From: Akkermansiaceae bacterium
Lineage (GTDB): Bacteria > Verrucomicrobiota > Verrucomicrobiia > Verrucomicrobiales > Akkermansiaceae
Assembly (NCBI GenBank): GCA_029242935.1
Contig: JAQWSX010000103.1
Coordinates: 54,181 to 118,180, forward strand
Reading direction: 5' to 3'
Length of the DNA: 64,000 bases
In this document: piece after piece, positions 11,201 through 19,638 of the stretch
Position numbering within the stretch: position 1 is the stretch's first letter
Layout of the letters: each line of letters opens with the position of its first letter
Program-made: the position numbers and the translations under genes
The notes under the pieces: model-generated
The model's input: only the letters and a program-made list of their open reading frames with translations
Database searches by the model: none
What the model was told of the DNA's origin: nothing

Positions 11201-11953
11201 ATGCGCATCTTCCGGATTCTTTACTTTAAGGAATTAAAATCATATTTCCTCAGCCCCTTCGGCTGGCTCATTCTTTGCTTTGCAGCTCTTATGCAAGGTT
11301 TCGCCCTGACCGCTACTTTCAAGCAATTCTCGGACAACGCTGTTCCCGAAAGTCTCGTTTTTGTGACCTTTACTTCACCAATTTTTGGGATTTACTTTCT
11401 CTTTTTGTTCCCAGTTCTTACAATGAGGCTGTTTTCCGAAGAGAATCGATCAGGAACAATTGAGGGACTTCTCACAGCTCCAGTTCGCACCTGGCAGGTG
11501 ATTTTATCGAAATTTTCAGCGGCTTACACAACCTTCCTTTCTCTCTGGATTGTAGCGGTAGTCCACTTTTACCTTTTCACCATCGTAACTGATGTGCCCC
11601 CTCCTTTCACCAATGGAGAACTGGCTGGTGCGATTACTATTATTGCCCTGATGGGGATGCTCTTCACCGCTTTCGGTTGCCTAGCTTCGGCCCTGACGTC
11701 GAGTCAGATTATTGCTGGGGTGGTTTGCACCGCCATCCTCATCTTTCATATTTTCTTGGGATTTATCCCCCTGCTATTTGGAGACCAGATTCCCGCGGCC
11801 CCCTTCTTCGAGTTCATCTCTTCCCAGAACCACCTTCGTGAGTTCTCCCGGGGGCTTATCGACAGCAGGGCAATTGTGTTCTATTTATCAACAAGCGCTT
11901 TTTTTCTATTCCTCACCTTTCACCTCTTGGATTTCCGACGTTGGAAACCCTGA
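11201..11953 (+). CDS. ABC-2 type transporter permease (GldF-like)
   Basis: Multiple TM segments; TMRLFSEENRSGTIEGLLTAPV motif typical of ABC-2/GldF permeases; 12 nt after the ATPase gene. Confidence 0.88.
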   Translation: MRIFRILYFKELKSYFLSPFGWLILCFAALMQGFALTATFKQFSDNAVPESLVFVTFTSPIFGIYFLFLFPVLTMRLFSEENRSGTIEGLLTAPVRTWQVILSKFSAAYTTFLSLWIVAVVHFYLFTIVTDVPPPFTNGELAGAITIIALMGMLFTAFGCLASALTSSQIIAGVVCTAILIFHIFLGFIPLLFGDQIPAAPFFEFISSQNHLREFSRGLIDSRAIVFYLSTSAFFLFLTFHLLDFRRWKP

Positions 11954-11965
11954 TTTTTAGTAAGC

Positions 11966-13525
11966 ATGGCTGACACAGATTCCAACTTCAATATGGCGCC
12001 ACCACCACAACCAGTCAAACGGCTGGGACTGGGTTTGCGTGCGGTCCTTCAGGTGTTTTTTGCACTCCTTTCGCTGATCTTCATTTACTATCTCGCGCTG
12101 ACTTATCACACGCGTCACGACCTAACCGAAACCAACGATTTCACTCTTTCGGAGGCAACTGCAAAACTTCTCATCTCATCCGGGGTGCAAGAACGAGAAA
12201 GCCCTATCAAAATAATTGCAGCGCTCCGGAAAACCTCCCCTCATTACTCTCGGCTTCGGCTGGTAGTCCAAGAATACGAGCGGCTTTCTAACGGTAAAGT
12301 TAAACTAGAATATCTCGATCCCATTCGCGACAAAGATCGCGCTTTCGAGATTCAAAACAACTATGGCGACCTACTGGCAGACAAACTTTTTGAGGACGAC
12401 ATCTTCATCATCGACGCCCGTCAGGGAGCTGCAGCTAACTCAGTTGAGCCAACCGAAGAGGTCACTAGTCATTTGCGCTATCTTCCCGCAAGTTCGATGG
12501 CAATCAACCGGACCGATGTAAACAAACAAAGACGCCTAGTTGGCTATCAAGACGAAGACTTGCTCAGCTCGATGCTGCAATCCGCAATCGAGGGGAAACC
12601 CCGCATTATGTATCTCGTTGAAGACAAGAGCGACCTTGAGGTCACCGCAGCTGGATCTCCCCGGCAGGTCATCAGTGAGGCTTTGCAGAAACAAAATGTC
12701 CTTCTGCTCCCACTCAAGATCTCTCAAGTCGACAAGATTCCCGACAATGCTGAAGGGCTCGTTATCGTGGCACCCGAGTATGATTTTGAGCCTAATGAAA
12801 TTGATGTTCTTGAGAACTACTGGAGACGTTCTTCCTCTTCGATCATCGCGTATCTGAACCCGACTACCCGCCCTGTTAACTTCCGGGCCTTCCTTCGTAA
12901 AAATGGGGTTACTCCGCGTGACGACCGGATTATTCGCACCCGAAATGGTCGGACTGAAAATCAAGTGCTCGCCACCTTCACAGCAGGGGCCGGACTCGGC
13001 ATCAATCAAAGTCTCGAAATGAAATCGGTTCCCTTCGAGGGGCGAGTAGGCAGCCTCGAGGTTCGGGAGGGTGCGGAAGACCTTGTGACCAACCGGATTC
13101 AGGCATATAGCCTTATTGAAACAGCTCCCGATTTCTGGGGCGAGACTGACTATAAAAAAGGAAATCCCAAATATGACGACGATGCAGACTACCGCGGACC
13201 TCTCTCCATAGGAGCCGCCGTGATCCGAGGTAATGCCAATGCCGATAATACAGCACCAAATGTCTCGAAAATGATCGTTCTTTCTACCTCTGATTTCCTA
13301 GATCCCACTCGTCTCGGCAACGAGCAACTCGACTTCATCAAAAACTCAACATACTGGCTTCTTGGGCGTGAAGAATTGATGGGAATTGGCCCAAAAACTC
13401 TGCAGCGCCGGAAACTTAACCTGATCAAAGATGAGGTGAAATTCCTGGGCAACCTTGTCCTCTTTTTCATTCCAGCAGGTCTCTTCCTAACCGCGATGTT
13501 CGTCTGGAACATGCGCCGCGCTTAA
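11966..13525 (+). CDS. GldG-like ABC-type auxiliary protein
   Basis: N-terminal TM segment; RHDLTETNDFTLSEATAKLL opening; extracytoplasmic domain; C-terminal TM; position in the cassette. Confidence 0.8.
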   Translation: MADTDSNFNMAPPPQPVKRLGLGLRAVLQVFFALLSLIFIYYLALTYHTRHDLTETNDFTLSEATAKLLISSGVQERESPIKIIAALRKTSPHYSRLRLVVQEYERLSNGKVKLEYLDPIRDKDRAFEIQNNYGDLLADKLFEDDIFIIDARQGAAANSVEPTEEVTSHLRYLPASSMAINRTDVNKQRRLVGYQDEDLLSSMLQSAIEGKPRIMYLVEDKSDLEVTAAGSPRQVISEALQKQNVLLLPLKISQVDKIPDNAEGLVIVAPEYDFEPNEIDVLENYWRRSSSSIIAYLNPTTRPVNFRAFLRKNGVTPRDDRIIRTRNGRTENQVLATFTAGAGLGINQSLEMKSVPFEGRVGSLEVREGAEDLVTNRIQAYSLIETAPDFWGETDYKKGNPKYDDDADYRGPLSIGAAVIRGNANADNTAPNVSKMIVLSTSDFLDPTRLGNEQLDFIKNSTYWLLGREELMGIGPKTLQRRKLNLIKDEVKFLGNLVLFFIPAGLFLTAMFVWNMRRA

Positions 13526-13536
13526 TATTTTGTAAT

Positions 13537-15777
13537 ATGAGAGTTCTCCCCACCCTTTTTATAAGCCTAATCACAGCTGGTCTGGGTTTTCTTGCGGTGA
13601 TGCACCAACTCCATGGCAATTTGAACTTCATCATGGGGTCTCCGCCGCTGAAGCCCGGTGAAACCGTTTATCAATTCGATCCAGCTGAGGTAGGCCGCAT
13701 TGATATCCTTAACAGCGATGAAACTCGCGCAGAAATCGTCAAAGCTGGCGGAATCTGGCTCATTAAAGAGCCGTGGGATGACTACGCCGATGCCCGCACT
13801 GTTCGCTCGCTCATTGATTTCGCGGCCCGCCTACAAATCGAAGATGTTATCAAACGTGACGAAGTAGAAGATCTTGCCGAGTTCGGACTCAGGAAGGATA
13901 GAATAGAGGTCGAGCTATTTGATAAAGAAGGAAATCCCTTGTGCCACTTCAAGATGGGTCGCTACACAAGCTGGCGAGGTTTCGACCCTAACTTCAAATC
14001 CGAAGATCCAACACAAGCTCCTCCAAGCTTTCCTACTCTTATCATACAACCGGAAGAAGAAGATCAAGAAAGCTATCTTTATGTCTGTTCCGATTTCGCG
14101 GATCCTAAACTGAGAACCGTAAAAATGAGGGACCTTTTCACCGGAGAATTACGGCTCTTTCGAGACCATCAGGTCTTTTATAATTCTCCGGCCTTTGCAG
14201 GAGAAATCACCTTTAGCGAGAAGAATTCCGAAATCACAATCAAGCGTGAGGCTCTTTCTAAAACCGATGAGTGGAGGATCACAAAACCCTACGAACTCGC
14301 TAGCAGCCCCGCAACGGTTACCAAGATTCTTGGCGGCTTAGCAGCCCTTCAAGCGAACGCGGTTCTTGATGAATCGGCCCTAGCGCTTCCCGACCCTCTC
14401 CCGGACAACATTGATTACACCATTAGCGTTCGATACATTCTTCCGGACGGTTCTTTGAGTAATCCGGTCAAGGCAACATTTTATCCACCAGAAAATGATC
14501 AGGTTTCGACAGTTCCCGTGATTGTCTCGGAAGGTCCCGAGAAGAAGCGATCAGCAGTTCTTTTGGTTCCAAAAGGACCGGGCACTATCCTCGACAGTAT
14601 TCCCCGCAGCGTAAATTTAATCCGCAGCCGCACCATGACTTCCCTCCAGGTCAGGCAGGTGGAGTCGATCAAGATCAGCGACTTCACGGGTCGTGAAGTC
14701 GACCTCATCCTCGAGATGAATCCCCACGAGCGCGCACGACGCTGGTATGCTAGAGTATCGCAGGAAGATTTCCCATCCTCGCGTGGACCTAAATACGATG
14801 GTCCTGCCAATATTTTCCAGATCAATGAACTCTTTCAGGCCCTCTTTAAAAATGAAGTAAAGGGCTTCACCAATGACGCCGCCACCGACCCGGCCGAATA
14901 CGGGCTTGATCGACCTATCCGGAAAATTTCAATCAACCTCAAAGACGGAGAACCAGCAAACTTTGTTGTGGGCGAAAAACTCCAACCTCAATACTTCGCC
15001 CGTCGCGCAAACAATGGCCGTCCGCTTGAAATCTCCGAGGAAGCTTATGAGGCAGGAATCCAAGGCGAAAAGAATTCTGAACTACAAATCGTAGCGCGTC
15101 CCGGGAACAACTTAACTAGCCGAGCAACCGGACTGGAATTACTGGGTCTCGATACCCCTAAGGTTGTAAAATTCAATGATATCACTCTCCACCTAGGAAA
15201 GGTGAGCGCCCGCCACTTTTTCGCGAACCGGCTCGATGAAAAAGGTAATCACACTCCACATGTTGTCGAAATTGGTGCCGAGAAAATCGGCCAAATGCCT
15301 CTGGAAGCTTTCCAATGGCGAGGCGAACGCCTTTGGAATATCAATCGGTTTGAGATCAATGGGCTCTCAATTAAAAAGAAGGGCCAACCAGCTTTGAACC
15401 TGAGTTATAATTTTTATGCCTCGGAGTGGTCCGCCACTCGATCAAACAAGAATGTCACCGCGCTCCTCAACACAAACAAGGCCGAGAAATTGCTTAAGAA
15501 ACTCACAGATGTTGAGGTTAAGAAATGGATTGGCCCCGTGGTCGAGGATGCAGCGAGCCGACTAGTCGAGCCCGACCTCAGGATCGCCGTTTTAGTCGAA
15601 GAGATCGATGACAATGGAAAGCCGGTTGGAACGGTGCAACGCGAGCTTAAGATTTCAAAAATTATCGAAGGGCAGGTGAATCGGCTTCTCTTCGGAAAGA
15701 CCGATACGGATCCGAGCTATTTCCTCATCGATATCGAAACCGTCCAACGTTTGTCTGCTGGGCTTCTTGAGGAATAA
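13537..15777 (+). CDS. DUF4340 domain-containing protein
   Basis: N-terminal TM; repeated VxxIxIxxxxxxEAxIVKxxGxWLIKEPW-type segments; follows gldAFG-like genes as expected for DUF4340. Confidence 0.75.
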   Translation: MRVLPTLFISLITAGLGFLAVMHQLHGNLNFIMGSPPLKPGETVYQFDPAEVGRIDILNSDETRAEIVKAGGIWLIKEPWDDYADARTVRSLIDFAARLQIEDVIKRDEVEDLAEFGLRKDRIEVELFDKEGNPLCHFKMGRYTSWRGFDPNFKSEDPTQAPPSFPTLIIQPEEEDQESYLYVCSDFADPKLRTVKMRDLFTGELRLFRDHQVFYNSPAFAGEITFSEKNSEITIKREALSKTDEWRITKPYELASSPATVTKILGGLAALQANAVLDESALALPDPLPDNIDYTISVRYILPDGSLSNPVKATFYPPENDQVSTVPVIVSEGPEKKRSAVLLVPKGPGTILDSIPRSVNLIRSRTMTSLQVRQVESIKISDFTGREVDLILEMNPHERARRWYARVSQEDFPSSRGPKYDGPANIFQINELFQALFKNEVKGFTNDAATDPAEYGLDRPIRKISINLKDGEPANFVVGEKLQPQYFARRANNGRPLEISEEAYEAGIQGEKNSELQIVARPGNNLTSRATGLELLGLDTPKVVKFNDITLHLGKVSARHFFANRLDEKGNHTPHVVEIGAEKIGQMPLEAFQWRGERLWNINRFEINGLSIKKKGQPALNLSYNFYASEWSATRSNKNVTALLNTNKAEKLLKKLTDVEVKKWIGPVVEDAASRLVEPDLRIAVLVEEIDDNGKPVGTVQRELKISKIIEGQVNRLLFGKTDTDPSYFLIDIETVQRLSAGLLEE

Positions 15778-15781
15778 ATAA

Positions 15782-16816
15782 TCAGGTTATCGTCTTCCGG
15801 ATTACCAAGGATTCCCGAGCTGTTGATCTAAGTCTCTCTTGCCGGGAATCTGGAATCACTTCGATTGGACAGGGATGGTAATCTAGCTGCTCCACGAAAA
15901 AATCGATAGCCCTAGTGCTGAGAGCAAACACCCAAGGAATCCCAAGTTCACGAGCCTGTTGTTCGGCAGCCTCGACAAGTAATTGGCCATATCCCTGCCC
16001 TCCGTGACTTTGTTTTACGTAAAGACAGGCGATCTCAGCACACCTGCGGTCGTCCGAGCAATGCAAAGCCACGCACCCCACAACATTACCATCAATTGTC
16101 ATTACAAGAAAGTCACTAAGCGAAGTCTCAATTTCTTCATAGGAACGTGGGACAAGGTGAGCATCACGCATCGAACGCCCCACCATTGCCAGTAGCTCTG
16201 AAATATCGTCAGGTGCAATCGGCCGAATCGAAAGATAGTCATCGGCGTAAACCATTACACCAACACCTTCGTTTGAGAAAAGCTCGTCCATTAATACACC
16301 CTGATAATTCTCGTTTAGAAGATGGACACGGGGAATTCCGAGAATGCAAACTTCAGCAGCGCGATGCAATAAAACCTCGCTCTCACCCTGCCACTTGCGG
16401 GCATCCTCGCTTGAAATGGCATTCCCGCCCGACACCTGTTCGGAAAGGAATACGATTAACTTAAATGCCCCGAGCGAACTGGCCAACTCTACTACCTCAT
16501 TTCCGAGACTCTCCAATTCAGGCCTCTCTATTAGTGCCAATTGACCACGATTCAAAATTGATTCGACCTGATCCTTTTCCAAGTGAGCCGATTGCCACTT
16601 TAGCTCACCATCGATCAGCAGGTGGTCAATTCGGGCCTCGCCGTTTCCGATGGAGATCACCACCAATTTCACACCAATTTGCTGGAGTGCAATTAAATCA
16701 AGAAGGGATTCTGCAAGAGCCAGTTCCGGCATCCTAGCAGCATCAATTACCAACACGAAAGTCTTCCCACGGAAGAACGGGACGTATTGAAGGACGGCGC
16801 GAAGATCACTCTGCAC
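15782..16816 (-). CDS. GNAT acetyltransferase with divergent amino-acid-kinase-like N-terminus (N-acetylglutamate synthase-like)
   Basis: N-terminal FFRGKTFVLVIDAARM resembles the ArgA kinase-like domain; C-terminal GNAT motif VKQSHGGQGYGQLLVEAAEQQARELG. Confidence 0.65.
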   Translation of the reverse strand: MQSDLRAVLQYVPFFRGKTFVLVIDAARMPELALAESLLDLIALQQIGVKLVVISIGNGEARIDHLLIDGELKWQSAHLEKDQVESILNRGQLALIERPELESLGNEVVELASSLGAFKLIVFLSEQVSGGNAISSEDARKWQGESEVLLHRAAEVCILGIPRVHLLNENYQGVLMDELFSNEGVGVMVYADDYLSIRPIAPDDISELLAMVGRSMRDAHLVPRSYEEIETSLSDFLVMTIDGNVVGCVALHCSDDRRCAEIACLYVKQSHGGQGYGQLLVEAAEQQARELGIPWVFALSTRAIDFFVEQLDYHPCPIEVIPDSRQERLRSTARESLVIRKTIT

Positions 16817-16939
16817 AGCGAGACTTTAGAAAATCGCGATCAAATTGGCAAGACACCGCATCAATCTGTCAAACTTCTCTGAATCCAAACCTCGTTTTTC
16901 CTTTGCCTCGCTTGCACTTTCCCTAATCCTGCGCCAGTA

Positions 16940-18463
16940 ATGGCGAGGCCGAAAAATGCAATCACACCCACGCGCACGGAGAACTTTCCCGAGTGGTATC
17001 AACAAGTCGTCCGCGCTGCCGATCTTGCTGAGAATTCTGAGACCCGGGGATGTATGGTCATCAAACCATGGGGCTTTGCGATTTGGGAAGCCATCCAGCG
17101 TGATCTTGACGGGCGATTCAAAGCAACCGGACATCAAAATGCTTATTTCCCCCTTTTAATCCCCCTTTCCTATCTGGAAAAGGAAGCTGAGCACGCCGAG
17201 GGCTTTGCAACAGAATGTGCAGTAGTCACCCACCATCGTCTTGAGACAGCAAAAGATCCTGAAACCGGTAAAACCAAAATGGTCCCCACCGGTAAACTTG
17301 CCGAGCCTTACGTCATTCGCCCTACTTCAGAAACCATCATCGGGGCCGCTTTCTCTCGTTGGACCAATTCCTACCGCGACCTTCCGCTTTTAATCAACCA
17401 GTGGGCCAATGTAATGCGCTGGGAAATGCGCCCACGTCTTTTTCTCCGCACCGCTGAATTCCTCTGGCAGGAAGGTCACACTGCACACGAAACCAAGATA
17501 GAGGCTCTAGAAGAAACCCAGATGATCCATCAGCTTTATGCCGATGCCCTCCAGGATCTTCTCGCAATCCCTGTCATTATGGGAGAGAAAACTGAGGCTG
17601 AACGCTTCCCTGGTGCTGAGTCCACCCTAACCGTCGAAGCTATGGTGCAGGATAAAAAAGCAATTCAAGCCGGAACGTCCCACTACCTCGGTCAAAATTT
17701 TGCTAAAGCTCAAAACATCACCTTCGTGGATCGTGATAACAAGGAACAACATGTCCACACCACTTCGTGGGGGGTCTCCACCCGTCTTGTTGGAACACTC
17801 ATCATGGCTCACTCTGATGATGATGGTCTTGTCCTACCACCTCGAGTTGCGCCTCAGCAAATCGTTATTGTTCCGGTAACCCCAAAAGAGGATTCACGCG
17901 ATGCCATCGTAACCGCCTGCGAAACCCTCGCCGCGCGGCTCCGCGAGCAATCTTACGGGAACGAAGCCCTTCGGGTCCACGTTGATAAACGCGATCTCGG
18001 GGGAGGTGTAAAGAAATGGGAGTGGGTCAAAAAAGGTGTCCCGCTTCGAGTTGAAATTGGCCCTCGAGACCTTGAGGAAAAAAAGGTCTGCCTTCAACGA
18101 CGCGATCAGACTCCCAACGAAAAGAGCATCATAAGCCAAGAAGAATTTCTTGTCAGTGCAATCGAAATTATAGACGACATCCACACGTCACTGCTAGACC
18201 GAGCTCGCGGATTCCGTGACGAAAATATTACCGAGTGCGCTGATCTCAGTCCTTTCGAAAAACACTGGGAAGATTCTAATCCGAATCCCGGTTGGCTCGT
18301 CACGCCATGGGCAGGAACGCGCGAGGAAGAAGAAGAGATTTCTAAACGCCTTAAGATCACCATTCGCTGTCTACCCATCGACAGGCAAGACGAAATCGAG
18401 ACGCCTTGCTTCATGACTGGAAAACTGACCAAATCTCGAGCAATTTGGGGACGGAGCTACTAA
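16940..18463 (+). CDS. proS: prolyl-tRNA synthetase, archaeal/eukaryotic-type (ProS type 3)
   Basis: ENFPEWYQQVVRAADLAENSETRGCMVIKPWGFAIWEAIQ; TSETIIGAAFSRWTNSYRDLPLLINQWANVMRWEMRPRLFLRTAEFLWQEGHTAH. Confidence 0.95.
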   Translation: MARPKNAITPTRTENFPEWYQQVVRAADLAENSETRGCMVIKPWGFAIWEAIQRDLDGRFKATGHQNAYFPLLIPLSYLEKEAEHAEGFATECAVVTHHRLETAKDPETGKTKMVPTGKLAEPYVIRPTSETIIGAAFSRWTNSYRDLPLLINQWANVMRWEMRPRLFLRTAEFLWQEGHTAHETKIEALEETQMIHQLYADALQDLLAIPVIMGEKTEAERFPGAESTLTVEAMVQDKKAIQAGTSHYLGQNFAKAQNITFVDRDNKEQHVHTTSWGVSTRLVGTLIMAHSDDDGLVLPPRVAPQQIVIVPVTPKEDSRDAIVTACETLAARLREQSYGNEALRVHVDKRDLGGGVKKWEWVKKGVPLRVEIGPRDLEEKKVCLQRRDQTPNEKSIISQEEFLVSAIEIIDDIHTSLLDRARGFRDENITECADLSPFEKHWEDSNPNPGWLVTPWAGTREEEEEISKRLKITIRCLPIDRQDEIETPCFMTGKLTKSRAIWGRSY

Positions 18464-18501
18464 CAGCGAAAATAGAACTCGCTTCGCAATGAAAATTAAC
18501 T

Positions 18502-19483
18502 TTGTTGCACCTCCTCAGTCCTCTCGATATGGAGGCCAACGCCAAGGAAGGCAATTCTATCCCATGGCCTATTTCCTACGAGGAACTCGCGCCTTGGGAT
18601 TCTTACGTTGAGGAATTCGCTGGAATCAGTGGCTCCAAGGAAGGACTCGCACAGCTCCCCCGCGGAGATTTTCAGCCGCCGATGAATCTTACTCCTCCCG
18701 AACTAGACCTTAAGGCCGCCATCGAAGAAAAGGGGAAAGGTCGCACCCTAATTCCCGGACGAGTCGCGCACCTGACGGCGCCGACCGAAGAGCAAATCGC
18801 TCTCGGCCGCGCTAGCTGTCAGTACAGAAACCTTTGTCGCCGCGGTTGTCCATTTGGAGCCTACTTCAGCAGCCAGGCCGCGACCTTGAAGGCTGCTGCT
18901 AATACTGGTAAGATGACCCTTCCGTCCCCATTCAATCGTTCACTCCGCAATATACGATGACAAAGCCGAGAAGGCGATTGGAGTTAGACTTATCGACGAG
19001 ATCACCTTTGAAACTATCGAATACTACGCCAAGGTCATTTTCCTAAACGCTTCCACTGTAGCCTCGACCGCCATTCTCATGAATTCAAAGTCGCAGCGCT
19101 TCCCTAATGGCATGGACGAAAGCGGCACGCTCGGCGGCTACCTTATGGATCACCACCTTGGAGCCGGAGCTAGTGCCAGCCTTGAAACTCATCAGGACAA
19201 AATTCATTACGGTCGTCGTCCCAACGGGTTTTACATCCCTTGCTTCCGAACCTTTAATCGGCAGCCCAGCATTGGCCTTGGTATCCACGAGATGGGAACG
19301 GCCCGGATGGGCAGCTCAGTTCTCAATTCAACACAATCAGGTTTGGGGGCTAAGAACGTCTTCTGCACTGATGGCTCTGCTATGGTCTCCGCGGGTTGCA
19401 AAAACCCTTCGCTCACCTATATGGCTCTTACTGCTCGCGCTGCTGATTACGCCGTCAAGGAATTGAAAAATGGCAACCTCTAG
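18502..19483 (+). pseudogene. decayed GMC-family oxidoreductase (5' truncated, frameshifted, internal deletion)
   Basis: ORF 18502-18960 carries DMEANAKEGNSIPWPISYEELAPW...SCQYRNLCRRGCPFGAYFSSQAATLKAAANTGKMTL. The reading continues in another frame from about 18920 (RPHSIVHSAIYDDKAEKAIGVRLIDEITFETIEYYAKVIFLNASTVASTAILMNSKSQRFPNGM...) to MGTARMGSS...CTDGSAMVSAGCKNPSLTYMALTARAADYA. Confidence 0.88.
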
Positions 19484-19638
19484 AGGGTTGATATTAAACG
19501 CTTTATCTGAGTCTAACTCACCTTGGCTTCGATCTTTTTTGCGATCTATCCTGAGGGATCCATCTAGTTGCAATTCCCAGCAATTTTTCGTAAACGCCAT
19601 CGTAACATTGGTAGGATTAGGGTATCATTAACCCCGAT

